64,000 nucleotides of DNA from assembly GCF_051622035.1 (NCBI RefSeq), contig NC_135358.1:994501-1058500 (forward strand), given 5' to 3'. Shown here in pieces: positions 37,430 through 51,049 of the stretch. A program made the position numbers and the translations under genes. The notes beneath the pieces were generated by a model, which searched no databases, was not told where the DNA came from, and saw only the letters and a list, made by a program, of their open reading frames with translations. Each line of letters begins with the position of its first letter. Position 1 is the stretch's first letter. This DNA comes from Arctopsyche grandis. Lineage: Eukaryota; Arthropoda; Insecta; Trichoptera; Hydropsychidae.

Positions 37430-40174
37430 ACTCCGCAAAAAAAAAATTCCATAAAATTTCTTACCAAAACAGATTTACATATTGCGTAAAACATTTAGAA
37501 CTAACCGCCATCGAACTAACAATTAACAACACCCGTCACATAGTAGCATCCGCTTACAATCCTCCCCAAAAACGATTATTGGCATCCGATCTTTACAAAA
37601 TATTTAACATTGGTAGTTCGGTAGTGGTAGCTGGTGACTTTAATGCCAAACATCCGTTATGGAGTTGCGTAAACACTGACCAACAAGGCACAACTCTTTT
37701 TAAATACATTCAACTAACACATACAATCTTACTTCATCCGGATACATACACACACTATCCCACAAATAACTCACAACCATCCACACTAGATCTTGTCCTC
37801 GTCAAGAACTGCCCAAAAATATCGACACCAAATGCCCTTCAAACCCTGTCGTCTGATCATCTCCCGATAATCTTCTCAATCGACGGGAAACCCGAGAAAA
37901 TCATCAAGCATAGTTGGGATTACGGGAGAGCTAACTGGCGAGAGTTCAAGTCGTACATAAATGACCAAACCATTCTAACTTCTACCACACTCACAAACAA
38001 AACCGAAATCGACAGCTCCATAATACACCTAACGGAATCAATAACTCGATCCAAACACCTTCACATACCTAAGACACAATACATTGAACACAAATTAGAG
38101 ATAACTGACTTTGTTGCAAATCTAATTAAAAGTAAAAATAAACTCCGTAAAATTTGGCAAACATCAAAAAATCCAGCATTGAAAACATTAATTAATAAGC
38201 TCACATATCAAATTAAAATTAGAATCAAAGAAATCAAAAATGAAGCTTGGTCTAAAAAATTACAAAAATTGAGCTCAGTTGATGGCTCTCTATGGAAATT
38301 AGCTAAAGCGATTCGCAGGACAAAAAACTCGATTCCTCCATTAGATGATGCAGGAATCTCAGTGACGCGTGATTGCGACAAAGCAGAACTATTATCAAAA
38401 TCCTTCCAAAAACATCACACACTCACACAACATTACAATCACATACCAACGCATAATAAAGTCAACCGGTCCATTAAAATCATCAAAAAAACTCCCACTA
38501 ACAGTACTAAAAATATAAAATTGGTGCATCCGTGTGAAATCCAAAATATAATACGTAATTTAAAAAATAAAAAGGCACCTGGGCGAGATTCAATAGATAA
38601 CATCACAATCAAACAACTTCCATTTAAAGCTTTAGTCTCACTATCTAAAATATTCAACGCATGTTTACTCACCGGGTATTTCCCAGAATACTGGAAAACA
38701 GCCAACGTAATTCCCATACTTAAGCCCGATAAAAGCTCAAAAAACCCGGCCAATTATCGACCCATTAGCTTACTTTGCACGCTTTCAAAAATTCTGGAAA
38801 AAATAATCTACACACGTTTACTTAAAGTCGTAAATAAGAAATTAATAAATGAACAATTTGGATTTCGCACTGGACATTCCACGACCCAACAACTAACAAG
38901 ACTAATTGAACACGTGACGAAGAACTTTAATATGAAGAGAAGTACCGGAATGGTATGTCTCGACATAGAAAAGTCCTTCGACACGGTTTGGCACGATGGA
39001 CTCATTCATAAGCTCCTTATTAACAAAATACCAAACTACCTAATTCTCATCGTCAAATCGTACTTAACTCGTAGAAAGCTAGTGGTTAGCGTAAATAATG
39101 AATTATCGTCTCCAAAAATAATCGCAGCTGGCGTTCCGCAGGGGAGCTTGCTTGGCCCACTCTTGTTCTCCATATATATAAATGACATACCTATCCCAAA
39201 AAACTGTCACATAGCCCTATATGCAGATGATACAGCTTGCTTCACAAGTAGCAAAAAACCAGACACTATTCTTAAAAATCTTGAATTTGCAATTAAAACA
39301 ATGACTGAACACTTCACTAAGTGGAAAATTCAAATTAATCAAACCAAAACAGACGCCATATTCTTTAGTGTTAGAAAACATAAGCCAAGTTCAGATCTGA
39401 AAATCCCCTCTGGAGAAAGTCTGAAATGGCAGTCAGTAATAAAATATTTAGGAGTAACGTTTGATAAAAGAATGAGATGGGCACCTCACATTGAGGCAGC
39501 GAAATGCAAGGCGATGCGAGGTATATCCTCAATATATCCAATATTTAATCGCCATAGTTCTTTATCAACGCTAAATAAAATAAAATTATATCGCGCGCTC
39601 ATATTACCATTATTAACCTATGCTTCACCTGTATGGAATAACGCCTCGAATACTAACCTTTCCAAGCTCCAAGTAATACAAAATAAATCCCTTAAAATAA
39701 TTTATAATACACCCATATATACTAACCTGAAAAAACTGCATGCTATATATTATATTCCGTTTGTTACAGACATTACTAACAAACTAACCAGTAGATTCTA
39801 TGAAAGAATCACTAATAACCATACTAACACACTTGTGAAGAGTCTCGGTGATTACAACAAAATGTCTATACCCTTCAGGTATAAACACAGATTACCTAAA
39901 CACAATCTGCTTTAGGTCATCGACTTTAGATAGTCTTTAATTAATATTATGTATTAGATGTATTATGAACATTTATAAGGATTGTAAATAGGTTTTTGAG
40001 CTCTTTTTCCTATTATGCTTTAGATTAACATTAGAATAATATAATACTGTGATTACTAACCAAATTAAATTAAAATTGTAAAATAGAAAATGATCAGTAG
40101 ATCAGTAGCTATTAAAATAGATATAAGATGTATTGTGAACATAATTTCGTAATAATAAAAAGCATTTAAAAATC
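37430..40174 (+). mobile_element. Jockey-type non-LTR retrotransposon (family Y), 5'-truncated, RT frame intact
   Basis: The frame is open from about 37430 to the stop at 39913-39915. It first encodes the C-terminal part of an apurinic-type endonuclease (ELTAIELTINNTRHIVASAY, GDFNAKHPLW, STLDLVL, SSDHLPII), then a full reverse transcriptase: KKAPGRDSIDN, NYRPISLLCTLSKILE, LDIEKSFDTVWHDGL (motif A), GVPQGSLLGPLLF (motif B), YADD (motif C), KYLGVTFDKRMRW, and the C-terminal YASPVWNNAS. The 3' UTR runs to GCATTTAAAAATC at about 40174. ORF1 and the endonuclease N-terminus are lost. It is inserted into a hAT element. The UTR recurs at least six times in the window, so the family has been active here. 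Confidence 0.9.
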
Positions 40175-40354
40175 AAAAAATATTGCGTATATCCTGTCTT
40201 CACATTCCTTACCATGCAAATACTATATATAATAATTACACTTGCAAAAACAAATTTCATGAAATACAATAATTTTATATGGTGGTACAATTTAGCGTTA
40301 TGTACTACCAAGTGGTACGCAAGTCAAAAAAGGTTGGGAAATGCTGTTATACAT

Positions 40355-42630
40355 GATTAAATAAAGAGTTTATTTTCTGACAAAAATGACGCAAAACTGA
40401 ATCGCCAACAGAAGTTTGTGGTAACAAATATGTGATGTAAACAAATTCAAAAAGAATGTAATAAACGATTCATATCAAAAAGAAAGACATTGATTGAAAT
40501 TAAAATTTCCATATTCTAACTGTGTACATATGTATACATATCTACGTATTAAAATTCTTGAATTTTTCCTTTTTCAGAAGTCACAAATTTTTAAGAAAAT
40601 ATAAGTTTATAGTTTATAATAGTTTTAATTTTTATATAGGCATAAAATATAATTAATTATATTTAAAACCTGTTTATTTTTTTCTTTAAAAATCATGAAA
40701 AAACGTCATCAGAGATCAATACCTGATACAAATAGGTAAATATCTCAAAGTAGACATTTTTCACGAGCACGCTACTTAATCTATTAATACTTCGTACGTG
40801 TGTAAATACATACATATGTATTTATATAAAGTAGAAATTATATGAATGTAAATAAATACAAGGCTGATTTACATCCACGAGAAGCAGTATTTCTACAAAA
40901 GATTTCTATAATATTATTTACATAATATTATAGAAAACACTACTGTTATTTTTCATATGCACTTCAATAAAAAAACATGTCCCCAAAAGTGATATATTTT
41001 GAGAAACATTAAAAATTATATTGAAAAACTGAAAATATCGGTTATTTCTTAATAATTGGGGGGTCATTCTAATGTATGTTTGTATACGAGAAGATTAATT
41101 CAAAGTTAGCATTTAATATTAAATCGATTAAGTCTCCAAAGTTTTCACATATTATTCAGTTAAATGATGTATACATAAATTTTACTCGGAATTTCACATC
41201 TGTTCCGATAGAAATTTACTAATAATTGAATCCAAACGATGGAAGTCAAAATTGAAATCGTTCAAATTAGTTATTCACGCCAGAAATTTAATAATTCAGA
41301 CACGTGTCCGAGCTTTTCCCAAACGAACTGGAAGTAAACTGGTCCGAAATTACTTGGCAAACATTAAACGTACATTCAATTTAATTAATTTATAAATAGC
41401 CGGTAAAGTTTCGTGATGCATGTACTTGATAGTTTATGAATGGAAACCTTTATGTCGATCGAAACCGCTATAAAATGATTTCGTTCGAAAATCTATGAGA
41501 TAAGAAAACTTTACTCATTGACGGCAAATTTCTAATTCGCATTCAATTTAACAATATTATAATAAAACTTTATGCATCAAATTTTAATATTTGAATAAGA
41601 ATAATATTTAGCATATTTACTTTTTAGCAATAAATGAAGTTTTGTGATCATGCGAAAATTCGAACTCAAGATTTTGACTGATTCGAACACAGAATCGATC
41701 ACTGATCACGTTTTTTCATGATAAGAAAATGTGTGTGTGTCTGTCTATATGTTAGTATGTCAGTAGTTTTTGGGAATTTTTGAACAAAATCCGACAACCG
41801 GAAGAAGAACTTTTGTCTTGTGTAAGTTTCGCTCAATTCTTATTAAAAATATCATAACCGGTATGTTTAATTATCCAATTTTGTTTAAAAACCTTTTTAT
41901 ATTCTTCAAATACATAAAATAAAGTTGGTTGTTCACGTCCAATTTTTTTTATTTACATACTTCGACATGTTTGTAAAAATTGGTTAATTTAGATATGTGT
42001 TATATAACTAATTGATCATTCTTGTACTATTATCATGCTCTAATCGAGCTCTATATATTATCTCCAAAAATTGCTATGACGTTGAAATTTTATTACAGAT
42101 TTATAAGCAATAGTAAATATTGATTTTTATTCGAGAGGTCATTGTATTCGCTTCGCACTTCCTATTTTTTCAACAACGAATGGTACAATGATCCTCAATC
42201 GGGATCATTTTAATCAGCTGCAATCTATTGTTCACGGTTCAATATTGTGTACGAAGCGTTCTTATAATTCCAACGCTGACCGTGACTTGTATATAAGCCA
42301 ACAGTGACAAATTGGAACTCATCAAACATTTGATTTTGGTCGATAGAAATACAAATCAACGATACAATGTGATTTTAATTTGAAAAGTATGTATATTCTT
42401 GTCTATTTGACTGGTTTTTTTTTTCTTTTTTTAGATATATTGACTAATGAGTAGTTCAAGTGCTTATTGAGACCTGGAAAGTTTACGTAGAATAGTTTTT
42501 AATTAATCTGTGAAGTGAAAATATGCATCACGAGCCAGCACTGGTGTCCCGGAACGCGGTATGCGATCATGACCGGGAAAAAAATTCCAGACATGCGGTG
42601 ATCGACATTGGCAATCCGTCATAACCCACT
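40355..42630. other. Intergenic between hAT element and troponin C 2
   Basis: Contains a 14-bp inverted repeat at 40904-40935 and the repeat at 41675-41955. Otherwise AT-rich, with no gene recognised. Confidence 0.4.
41675..41955 (+). repeat. Dispersed repeat shared with 59615-60130
   Basis: Shared words in order: gaatcga.cactgatcacgtttt, a TG-rich run, ttttgaaca, gtgtaagttt, ccggtatgt and the end ttaagtcgtaggtt-like block. The second copy is longer. Confidence 0.5.
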
Positions 42631-42636
42631 TATAAA
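42631..42636 (+). promoter_or_regulatory. TATA box of troponin C gene 2
   Basis: TATAAA about 30 bases before gtgtcactcttag (about 42657-42669), an initiator-like start. The ATG-only exon follows within 80 bases. Confidence 0.7.
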
Positions 42637-42660
42637 GGCTTCCTTCTGAATTAGAAGTGT

Positions 42661-44040
42661 CACTCTTAGAACTGCTTCGGTAGTGTTGTGAGAACTGCTT
42701 TTGAGTGATAGAAGAAAATCTTAATTCAAAAAAATGGTGCGTGGTTTTGTTTAGTGATTTACATACATACATATATTGTTGTAAAAGTGTCATATAATAA
42801 TATTATTATTTTTATATTCACATTTGTAGGAAGAACTCGACAAGGAACAAATCCAACGTAAGTATTTCATTTTTATCAAAATTAGACGTATTAAATGAGA
42901 TTGAACTTAATTATTAAATAAAAATCAAATTCAATAAAAAATACGATCGCTAAAAACCCTATACATAAAGTGATAATATTTTTATTGCCCAAAAATCGTA
43001 AAATCGCAAATGTTCCGGTTTATGTGCTGTATATATAAATTTTATTGCATTAGCATTATTTTATTGATTATTCAAATGATATAGTGTTTGTAAAAAAAGT
43101 GCAAATATAATTAAAAGCAATTCAAAATAATGTTTCAAACATTTATATGCAGTTTTGAAGAATGCCTTCGACGCTTTCGATCAAGAAAAAAAAGGTGTCA
43201 TAAGTACGGACATGATCGGTACAATCTTGGAGATGTTGGGTCATATATTGGACGATGATACTCTTGCAGAAATCATCAGTGAGGTTGATCAGGATGGTAA
43301 GAATGGCTTTATATTTATATTATATTGTATGTACATTTTAAACTAAATTTAATTAAATTTTTAAAGATATTCATATAAAAGTTGTTAATTTTGTTTGTGC
43401 TTCCAGGATCTGGTGAGTTGGAATTTCCAGAGTTTTGTCAATTAGCTGCTAAGTTCTTGACAGAAGAAGAAGAAGATCAAGAAGCTATGGTGAAAGAGTT
43501 GAGAGAAGCTTTCAGGATGTATGACAAAGAAGGTTTGTATCTTAGTTATAATAAAAATAAATTGTAATTTATAGCGACATCTGTTTATTTTTTTATTAAC
43601 TAAAATGAATTCTTATAGGTAACGGTTACATTACGACAGATGTCTTGCGGGAAATTTTCAAAGAATTAGATGACAAAATTACGGCTGAAGATCTTGACAT
43701 GATGATTGAAGAAATTGATTCTGATGGATCAGGAACTGTAGACTTTGATGGTATATTATATTAATTTATTAAATTATTTTTTTGATATATTTAATATACT
43801 AATTTATATTTTTTTCACAGAATTTCTTGAAGTAATGACTGGCGAATAAGCTACAAGAAGTAATAATTTAATTAAAATTAATTTAAGTTCTAATTTATTC
43901 GGATTTTTTGACATTTTGACAAAACGACAAAACCGTCAAAGAATCCAAATCAACAATGTTCTAGTGCGCACTAAATATTACGAATCATATTTATAAATTA
44001 TTCTTTTATAATAAAAATATTTTCTAAAATTAGCAAGTGA
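42661..44040 (+). CDS. TpnC: Troponin C 2 (6 exons; coding 42734-43849)
   Basis: Coding exons: 42734-42736 (ATG only, donor gtgcgt), 42830-42857, 43153-43296, 43407-43532, 43619-43750 and 43821-43849. All junctions are GT-AG and in frame, giving 153 residues from [20 protein letters not shown] to EVMTGE. Four EF-hands as in troponin C 1: loop I inactive; II (56-67, [12 protein letters not shown]) and IV (134-145, [12 protein letters not shown]) complete; III (98-109) with V at the last position. Intron positions are identical to troponin C 1, so the two are tandem duplicates. They differ most in the first EF-hand and in the linker helix, where this copy has [10 protein letters not shown] and is two residues longer, while its C-terminus is two shorter. 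It is likely a muscle-type-specific isoform; which one cannot be told. Confidence 0.93.
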
Positions 44041-46012
44041 CATTTTTATTCATTGTGTGGAATGTTACAATATAATTTCCATTGCGATAAATTGTTTATA
44101 GCAATCAACAAGTATGACACTGTTTTACCCATACAAATAATTGACTTATAAATGCTGACCGTCTATTTTTTTATGTATAATGATGCAAAGATTTATTATA
44201 TATAAATTAAACGTTATATAATAATGGTTACGATTGCGTTCATAACGCAATTTTTACAAATAAGTGGGTCAGACAATTTTTATACACAATATGCGTTTAT
44301 TATAATATTTTCCTTAAACACGACTTTATATCAATTTTTCTTAAGCACACACTATTATATTAATCAAAATTTGTACATACATGTAATTTATTTACTTTAA
44401 ACTGCAGCCTTCGAAAATGTGACCATATAAGGACCATTGCCTTTGTGTTCATATTCACGATTTTTTTTCTATACGAGTCTTAATAATATGATGCTTACTT
44501 AAAATGAGTAAGAAATACTTCACTTTTATCTTTCTCGTGACCTGAAAATGGTTTAAAATAGTCGCCAATATGATCAGCACATCTTTTTTTTGTGTTTTAC
44601 ATAATGTGTGATTTTTTAATATTCTTTAATGTGCGATTTATCGATACTAACAGGTTAGACTCAATACTAATCTAATTTAGATTTCTTATGGAAATCGCAT
44701 CTAGTTTGTCGCCTCTTGATTTATTTATGTTCAAACTCTTCCTACGCATCGTTTCTTAATCTGATCACGAGAATGTAGTCGATAGGAAAAGCTGACACTG
44801 TTAAAGGAAAACAGGCTTGTTTGCAAACGCCGGTGAAAAGTGAAAATTTTCACCGCGCAATGAGATCGTATTTTATCGACATATTTTTATATCGAAGTTA
44901 ATACGTCGAATTATGTACAGAACTATCATTGCGTCGATTCACAAATGACATAATACGAATTACGTAAATTCATCGAATAAAAATCAACCGTCTGTGAACG
45001 AAGAGGTAAAATGACAATTTTCGCGGTTAACATTTGTCAATGGAAAATGAGGCAAAATGCTACTTTTATTTACGCAAAAAATTAAAATAAACAGTCACGT
45101 ACAATTTTACTACACTCCTTCATATAAAAAATAATTCATTTAAAGTTAAACTTTATTAAAAAAAAAAAGTACACTCAAATAATACACTTTTCTTATGCGG
45201 AATTTTCAATAGCGGAAAAATGTAATAAAATACAGTATAATAAAACATTTAAGAGGGCATCACAATCAGACTTTCTAGACTGAATCGCATTTTTTTACCC
45301 GAGTCGTATCATTTTCGTTTGAAATAAAACGACGGCTTTTTGTCAATTCCATCGAACGAAATCGCACCTGTGCAATTCGCGAACGGAAAATTCGACACAC
45401 CTTATGAAACCTCATTCCGTTTACATTTTTGTACGTGATGTATATAGTAAATTAAATTCACACACACACACCCACCCACTTAACTATTGAACTGAAAAAA
45501 TAATTCGTATAAAATATATTTCAACGATTGCACAACTGCACAAAAATTGCACCGTTTGTGACTTACTTCATTTTTTTATTTTACGGACATAAAAAAATCA
45601 TAACCAAACACACATCATCATTATCATTCGCCCAATATATGAGCCAAACACCATGCTTTTAAGTATCAAAAGAAACAAATCAAAACAGAAACTATCATGT
45701 ATCTGATACTTGACCTATCTGCCCATCTAATGGTTGCAAAAACACATTCTACTTTTATACCACACATCTGAAAAGATTATGATTTAATAAACTTATCTTC
45801 GTCGTAATACAAAACAAACATTATATAGATATAATGTGTATAAGTATAAAAAAAATAACAATAGAAACAACCATGTATCGGATTCTTGATATATTTGTAC
45901 ATATACTATGAAAAAAAATGCTTTTTATGTACATATATAATAGCATACATGTATTTATTTCATTTTAGATCATAATGTTTACTAAATATCAAATAGTTAT
46001 ACATCATGCTTA
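44041..46012. other. Intergenic, no gene recognised
   Basis: AT-rich, with a short (CA)n run near 45460. No convincing frames. Confidence 0.4.
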
Positions 46013-46561
46013 TTAACCTTTGAAGGACAGAGCGTCGAGATCGATCGAGTGTTCCGAACTGGGGTCGGTTAATACCTATTTTTTAATCAAAATACAGCTT
46101 TTCTCAATACAAATGGGTTCAATATATATCTTATTAATCATTTTATACATCAACATAAAAAAAAGTTTTAGTCCTATAGCATGTTTTTGACTATTCTTGA
46201 TTATTTTAACTGCAAACGCACATAGGTAAGGCCAACAGACGACTGCATGACTCAATAGCCATGCGCCAAAGGCGATGAAAAATACCTTACGAAAATATAG
46301 AATATGCAAGCGAACAATCAAAAACATGACTAATCGCTACCACCTTTAAATTACATATACTTTGGAACGTAGAAATGTATAAATGTATTTTAAAGATTTT
46401 CCCCTTTTCTAAATCATACAAAATTTATTAAAATAAATTTCTTGTAGTTCATTCTAGGAATACAAGAAATATAGGGTGTATAGCTTTGATAACCACATAG
46501 TTATTACGAAATACGTAAAAATTGGGGCACTTGCATCCCCACTTCGGTGAGGGAGGGTTAA
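46013..46561 (+). mobile_element. TTAA-flanked non-autonomous element, copy 1 (541 bp)
   Basis: The element runs from 46017 (CCTTTGAAGGACAGAGCG) to 46557 (GGTGAGGGAGGG) with TTAA directly outside both ends (46013-46016, 46558-46561). The same sequence, inverted, lies at 55700-56299, also between two TTAA. TTAA targets point to a piggyBac-type mobiliser. No transposase is encoded. Confidence 0.8.
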
Positions 46562-48002
46562 TCTATATAAAAATTAAAACAGAAACTACTGTGTGTCTAA
46601 TTATTTATATATCTTGTATATAGTATATGTATATATGTACATTGTACGTACATACATATAACTGTTGCAAATGGCATTGTAACACATATAAACATATGTC
46701 CATACTACATATTTTTATTTTCATTATTCATACACATATCTTCTTTGTAACGTGTGCTTAATATCATGCATTTATCAAGTATCAAAAAAATCAAAACTCT
46801 GATATACCATGTGTTGCGTATACGGTGACTATCAGGCCCGATTCTTGACCTATCTGTACCACTAATGGTTTCGCAACTGTACTTCAAGTCATGGTCACAT
46901 CATAAAGCACACGATCAGCTATTATATTATTATATCAACGAAAGTGTTAGACAAGAGGAGGCCGTCACGAAAAGTCGATTTGTGGCACGAGCGACCGGTT
47001 TCGTCTTCCAGTGGTCTTCTTCGGTGAATCATCAGGTGTGGCTTTCTTCTCGCGAAAACATCCGGTGATTTGAGAACGCGTGGTCAGTCGGTGGGTGGTG
47101 GGTGGCAGGGTGCGCCAGGACACGATCTATCGTACTATACGCAGATATATAGGTGATTGTGTAAGAAGTCGTGATCCTCTGAAGCGAATGCAGACCACTT
47201 CCTCGCCACCTGAACCAGATTGTTGACCAGCAAATGCCACCTGAAACACGACGGGCTATTTCTTATAAAACTTTCAAATTTATCGTTCGATCTTGTACGA
47301 GTTGGATATGTAGAATGTATGCGCAAAATCGGACAAAGGAAACGCTCGCGTCGAAAGTGTGTTACTGGAACTTTCATCCAAGTTCACTTGATTGAAATGA
47401 GCGTTCGCGTATAAATATAAGCTTATTTTTATTACACGAAGCAGAAAGTTTGTTTGTTTGCTCGTTCGTTCCTTTTACAATTTTGAACCGGTTTACTGAT
47501 CTGGACCAAATTTTGCATACATATATAAAAATATATGTACATGTGATCCTTGGAATGTTGAGGTTAGATGAAATTTGAACACCCTATCACTATTTTGGGA
47601 TGCTAATCATTGTTGTACATTAAAATTATGAATATTAAGTAAAATAAACTGCTTTTTATAGATTCAGAAACCAATTCTTCATATATGTACATATGTATAT
47701 ATGAAAATATTTCCAATACTTACATTACTTTTTTTAAACAATCCTTCAAAATGTGTATGAAAAGAATGCACTCTCCTGCTAAATAAAATTCACTTCGGTT
47801 TATGCGGTGATTTAAAACATATTTTTCTACTTGACACCCTGCATACTTTCATAAATTGTAATTCAAATGGTGCCCAAAAATATATAAAAACATACCTAAA
47901 TTTATAATTCAGTAACAGAAAAATCTCTAAAATTAATACATATAATCCTTACATCAATTAAATTAACATTTTACTACCATGTTTGAATGTATGTACATAA
48001 TA
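46562..48002. other. Intergenic, with a GC-richer patch at about 46900-47400
   Basis: The patch has no recognisable domain in any frame and no repeat relatives in the window. It might be a promoter or 5' exon of a gene outside the window. Confidence 0.3.
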
Positions 48003-48117
48003 AATCGTCAACAGTTTGTCGTCTTACCTTTCGCTCCCGTATCTATGTATGTCGCTGGCTCAGGGGTTCCCCAGGGCTCTAACCTAGGACCTTTGCTCTT
48101 TAATTTATTTGTCAATG
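48003..48117 (+). mobile_element. Short reverse-transcriptase relic
   Basis: One frame reads NRQQFVVLPFAPVSMYVAGS followed by GVPQGSNLGPLLFNLFVN, which is motif B of non-LTR reverse transcriptases. The frame is lost right after and no YADD motif follows. Confidence 0.8.
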
Positions 48118-50551
48118 TTAAAATATGATTTTTTCCATGGATATATAATACCCAAAGACATCAAAATATTTAAATATAATTAATTTTATTGTACAATGTA
48201 GATTTTTTTTATTATTATTCCAGCCTTATAAATATTTAATACATTTGCATAGCACAGAGGGTACAATAAATCTCTTAAGAGATATTTCGAATATGTAGTT
48301 AAGGCATATTTCGAAACGGACTAAAATTTAATTTACAAAAAAAAAACATTTTAATTAAAATATACATTAAATCAAAAAAAATGAAATCAAGTCAAATGTC
48401 GAAGAGTCAAAAGAGTTGCGAAAGCATGGCGAGCTGGACACTTCTCACATAAATCGAACGTATACTAATCGACAGCTTATCTGGTCTTTAACTCTTCATA
48501 ATGGAGTCGTAATTCACACGGAGAGCTTTCGCAGAATGTGCACATTTACCGACACACTAGCACAGTAGCGATTTCAAGCGAAGAAAATTTACACCAAGTC
48601 CTCAACACATCAAAGCCAAGACGTTTTGAACGATATCTGCAAAGTGTGTTCACGCAATTGGAATTTATGGACAAGACTTGTCAATAAGCTTACACGCGAG
48701 CGGCACTAGGTTCACATTATAACTGGGCCAAGCGTGGCAACACTTACGAAATACCCTGTATATTATAAATAGGTGTACGTCATTTCGAGGCCTCTCCGTA
48801 GTCGGATTCGACTTCGACCTTGTTTGTTTGGAATTTCATTGGAAATTTCACCGAAATTCCTAAATTTTCCGGTCAACGAACGCTGGCGCTATACGCGAAT
48901 TCAAATTTTTATCGATTTTATTTCATTAAGAATTATTGCGGTTAATAAATAGTAATCTAGGTGCAATTAACCGATCGCGCCATTTAAGGACGGTCAGTTG
49001 CGGATAAACGATCCGGTTGAGATTATTAGATGTATAAAAGTGTTGGGAAACAAAACTTGAAATATGTCGTGTTGGATGATTTTGCAATGGCGATGACAGA
49101 TTGTTCGATTATAATTGTATGCTAATTTTGACGGAACTGCTATAAATTTCAGTGTAAATGAGGAATTGTAGTGTAACCTTTGAACGCCTACTGATTGTTT
49201 GACTTTTTATGCGAAAAATATTGATTTGATTTATAGTTACGTTTCAAGAGCGCGTTGCGAATTTAAATATTATTAAATTATGGATATTATTCTGATGTTA
49301 AAACCATAAAGGTTATTTAAATGCGAATCGTTTATACACTGGAATGATATAATATGGATTTGGGCCAAAAGTTGAGTAAGACTTTGACCAAATTGAATCA
49401 CCTTTGTTGGATCCTTCCCAACTTTTTAATGTTTCAACTTACAAAAACGAAAAAATAACGAGAATCTTCGTAACAAGTTGATTAATTTTATTTGATCTTA
49501 TATTGCATACCAATTTTACCAATTTTATTTCATGGTTGTAGATTCAACTTCGTAGACGTGAAGATATTATATTTTTAAATATTTTTTGTCGTGTCTTTAC
49601 AGTTGCCCAAAATGACACTATGACCAAACATTCAAACAAAAAAAGAATTCACGTGAAAAGAAAAAATACATAAATTAGGAGAAAAAAACATGATAAAAAA
49701 CTAGAAAGAGCATGATAAACATTTTAAAAATCGTAAACAAATATAGTTGGACGATCAAGTTTCAGAAGATTGAGTCGAATATAAAAAATGACATGTTTTT
49801 TAGAGAAGATGAATCTTTATTAATGTATAAAATAATACAATTATTATTAGTTAATTTAATATATCAAATGTACCTACCTATCCATATGAAAATTAACCAA
49901 TATAAATTTTCTAATTATATTTGGTTATATACATATGTATTTTAATAAAAAAATCTGAGATTTAAATAAGTAGGTACATATGTACATATATATGTACATA
50001 TTCATTTTTTACTTATTTTCATTTTAAAATAACAAAAAATATCAATGGATTTTGATATTATGAAAACAAAATATAAAAAAAATCTTAATCATAAAGTGAA
50101 CCAAAATGAAAAGCTTTCTACATATGAAAGTAGTTAGTTTAATAATAGTTTGTTTTAATACGTTATATTATATACATATATTAATTGAAATTATATAATA
50201 ATATTATGATTGATTTATTTATAAGTACCATTAACAATTTTTAATTGCATTTATACAATCTGAAAAGAATATTTCAGTCTAAACACCTCTATATAAACCG
50301 CAATGTAATATCTGTAAGTAAAAAATAGATACATTTCAAGCCGTCAAATTGAACTGTGAATACGTTGAAGTTTGATTGAAATTCAAAATCAGCACGTACA
50401 ACCATTTTTAATTAACATGCGATAAATAAGCACGGAAGTACATTCGATATACAAACCGTGTAAGCCAAAGTGAAACAATTTAAATTTATTGCTCCAGTTC
50501 CTTCGATCCGAGCCAAGTCCACGTCTCAAATAAATCCACAAAAATTTGATT
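48118..50551. other. Intergenic, possible promoter near 48765
   Basis: TATAAATAGG near 48765 lies about 30 bases before ccgtagtcggattc within a GC-richer patch (48400-49000). No coding exon was identified downstream. The remainder is AT-rich. Confidence 0.3.
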
Positions 50552-50990
50552 TTTAAATGCTTTTTATTATTACGAAATTATGTTCACAATACATCTTATA
50601 TCTACAATTTTAATAGCGACTGATCTACTGATCATTTTCTATTTTACAATTTTAATTTAATTTGATTAGTAATCATAGCATTATATTATTCTAATGTTAA
50701 TGTACAGCATAATAGGAAAAAGAGCTCAAAAACCTATTTACAATTCTTATAAATGCTCATAATACATCTAATACATAATATTAATTAAAGACTATGTAAA
50801 GTCGATGACCTAAAGCAGATTGTGTTTAGGTAATCTGTGTGTTATACCTGAAAGGTATAGACATTTTGTTGTAATCACCGAGACTTAGACGAGACTAAGA
50901 CACCGGAATATTATATGTGACATGCAGTGTTTTCAAGTTAGTATATATAGGTGTATTATAAATTATTTTTAGGGATTAAACACATGTACA
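50552..50990 (-). mobile_element. Family Y retrotransposon 3' end
   Basis: Reverse complement of the 3' UTR and last ORF codons of the 37430-40174 element (ctttttattattacgaaatt, gtcgatgacctaaagcag, gtatagacattttgt). A short deletion or rearrangement lies near 50880-50920. Confidence 0.8.
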
Positions 50991-51049
50991 TAATATTGTA
51001 CACACCGCAATTGTCATTACCTACATATGTACGTGTATAACAATACGTG

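Larger units (their letters stand above)
36295..40354 (+). mobile_element. hAT DNA transposon with 8-bp target duplication, carrying nested insertions
   Basis: The terminal inverted repeats CAGCGTTTCCCAACCT (from 36303) and CAGCATTTCCCAACCT (reverse of the end at 40346) match at 15 of 16 positions. The exact 8-bp duplication ttatacat flanks both ends (36295-36302 and 40347-40354), as expected for hAT. A decayed transposase is visible at about 36800-37370. The interior holds a jockey-type element (about 37430-40174) and a shorter dispersed repeat (about 36398-36621). Without these the element would be about 1.1 kb. Confidence 0.9.

Noticed and set aside
47440-47520. tttgtttgctcgttcgttcc followed by a 'gaaccggtttactgatctgg' phrase
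   Set aside because: Resembles common insect dispersed repeats, but no ends or second copy could be defined in this window.
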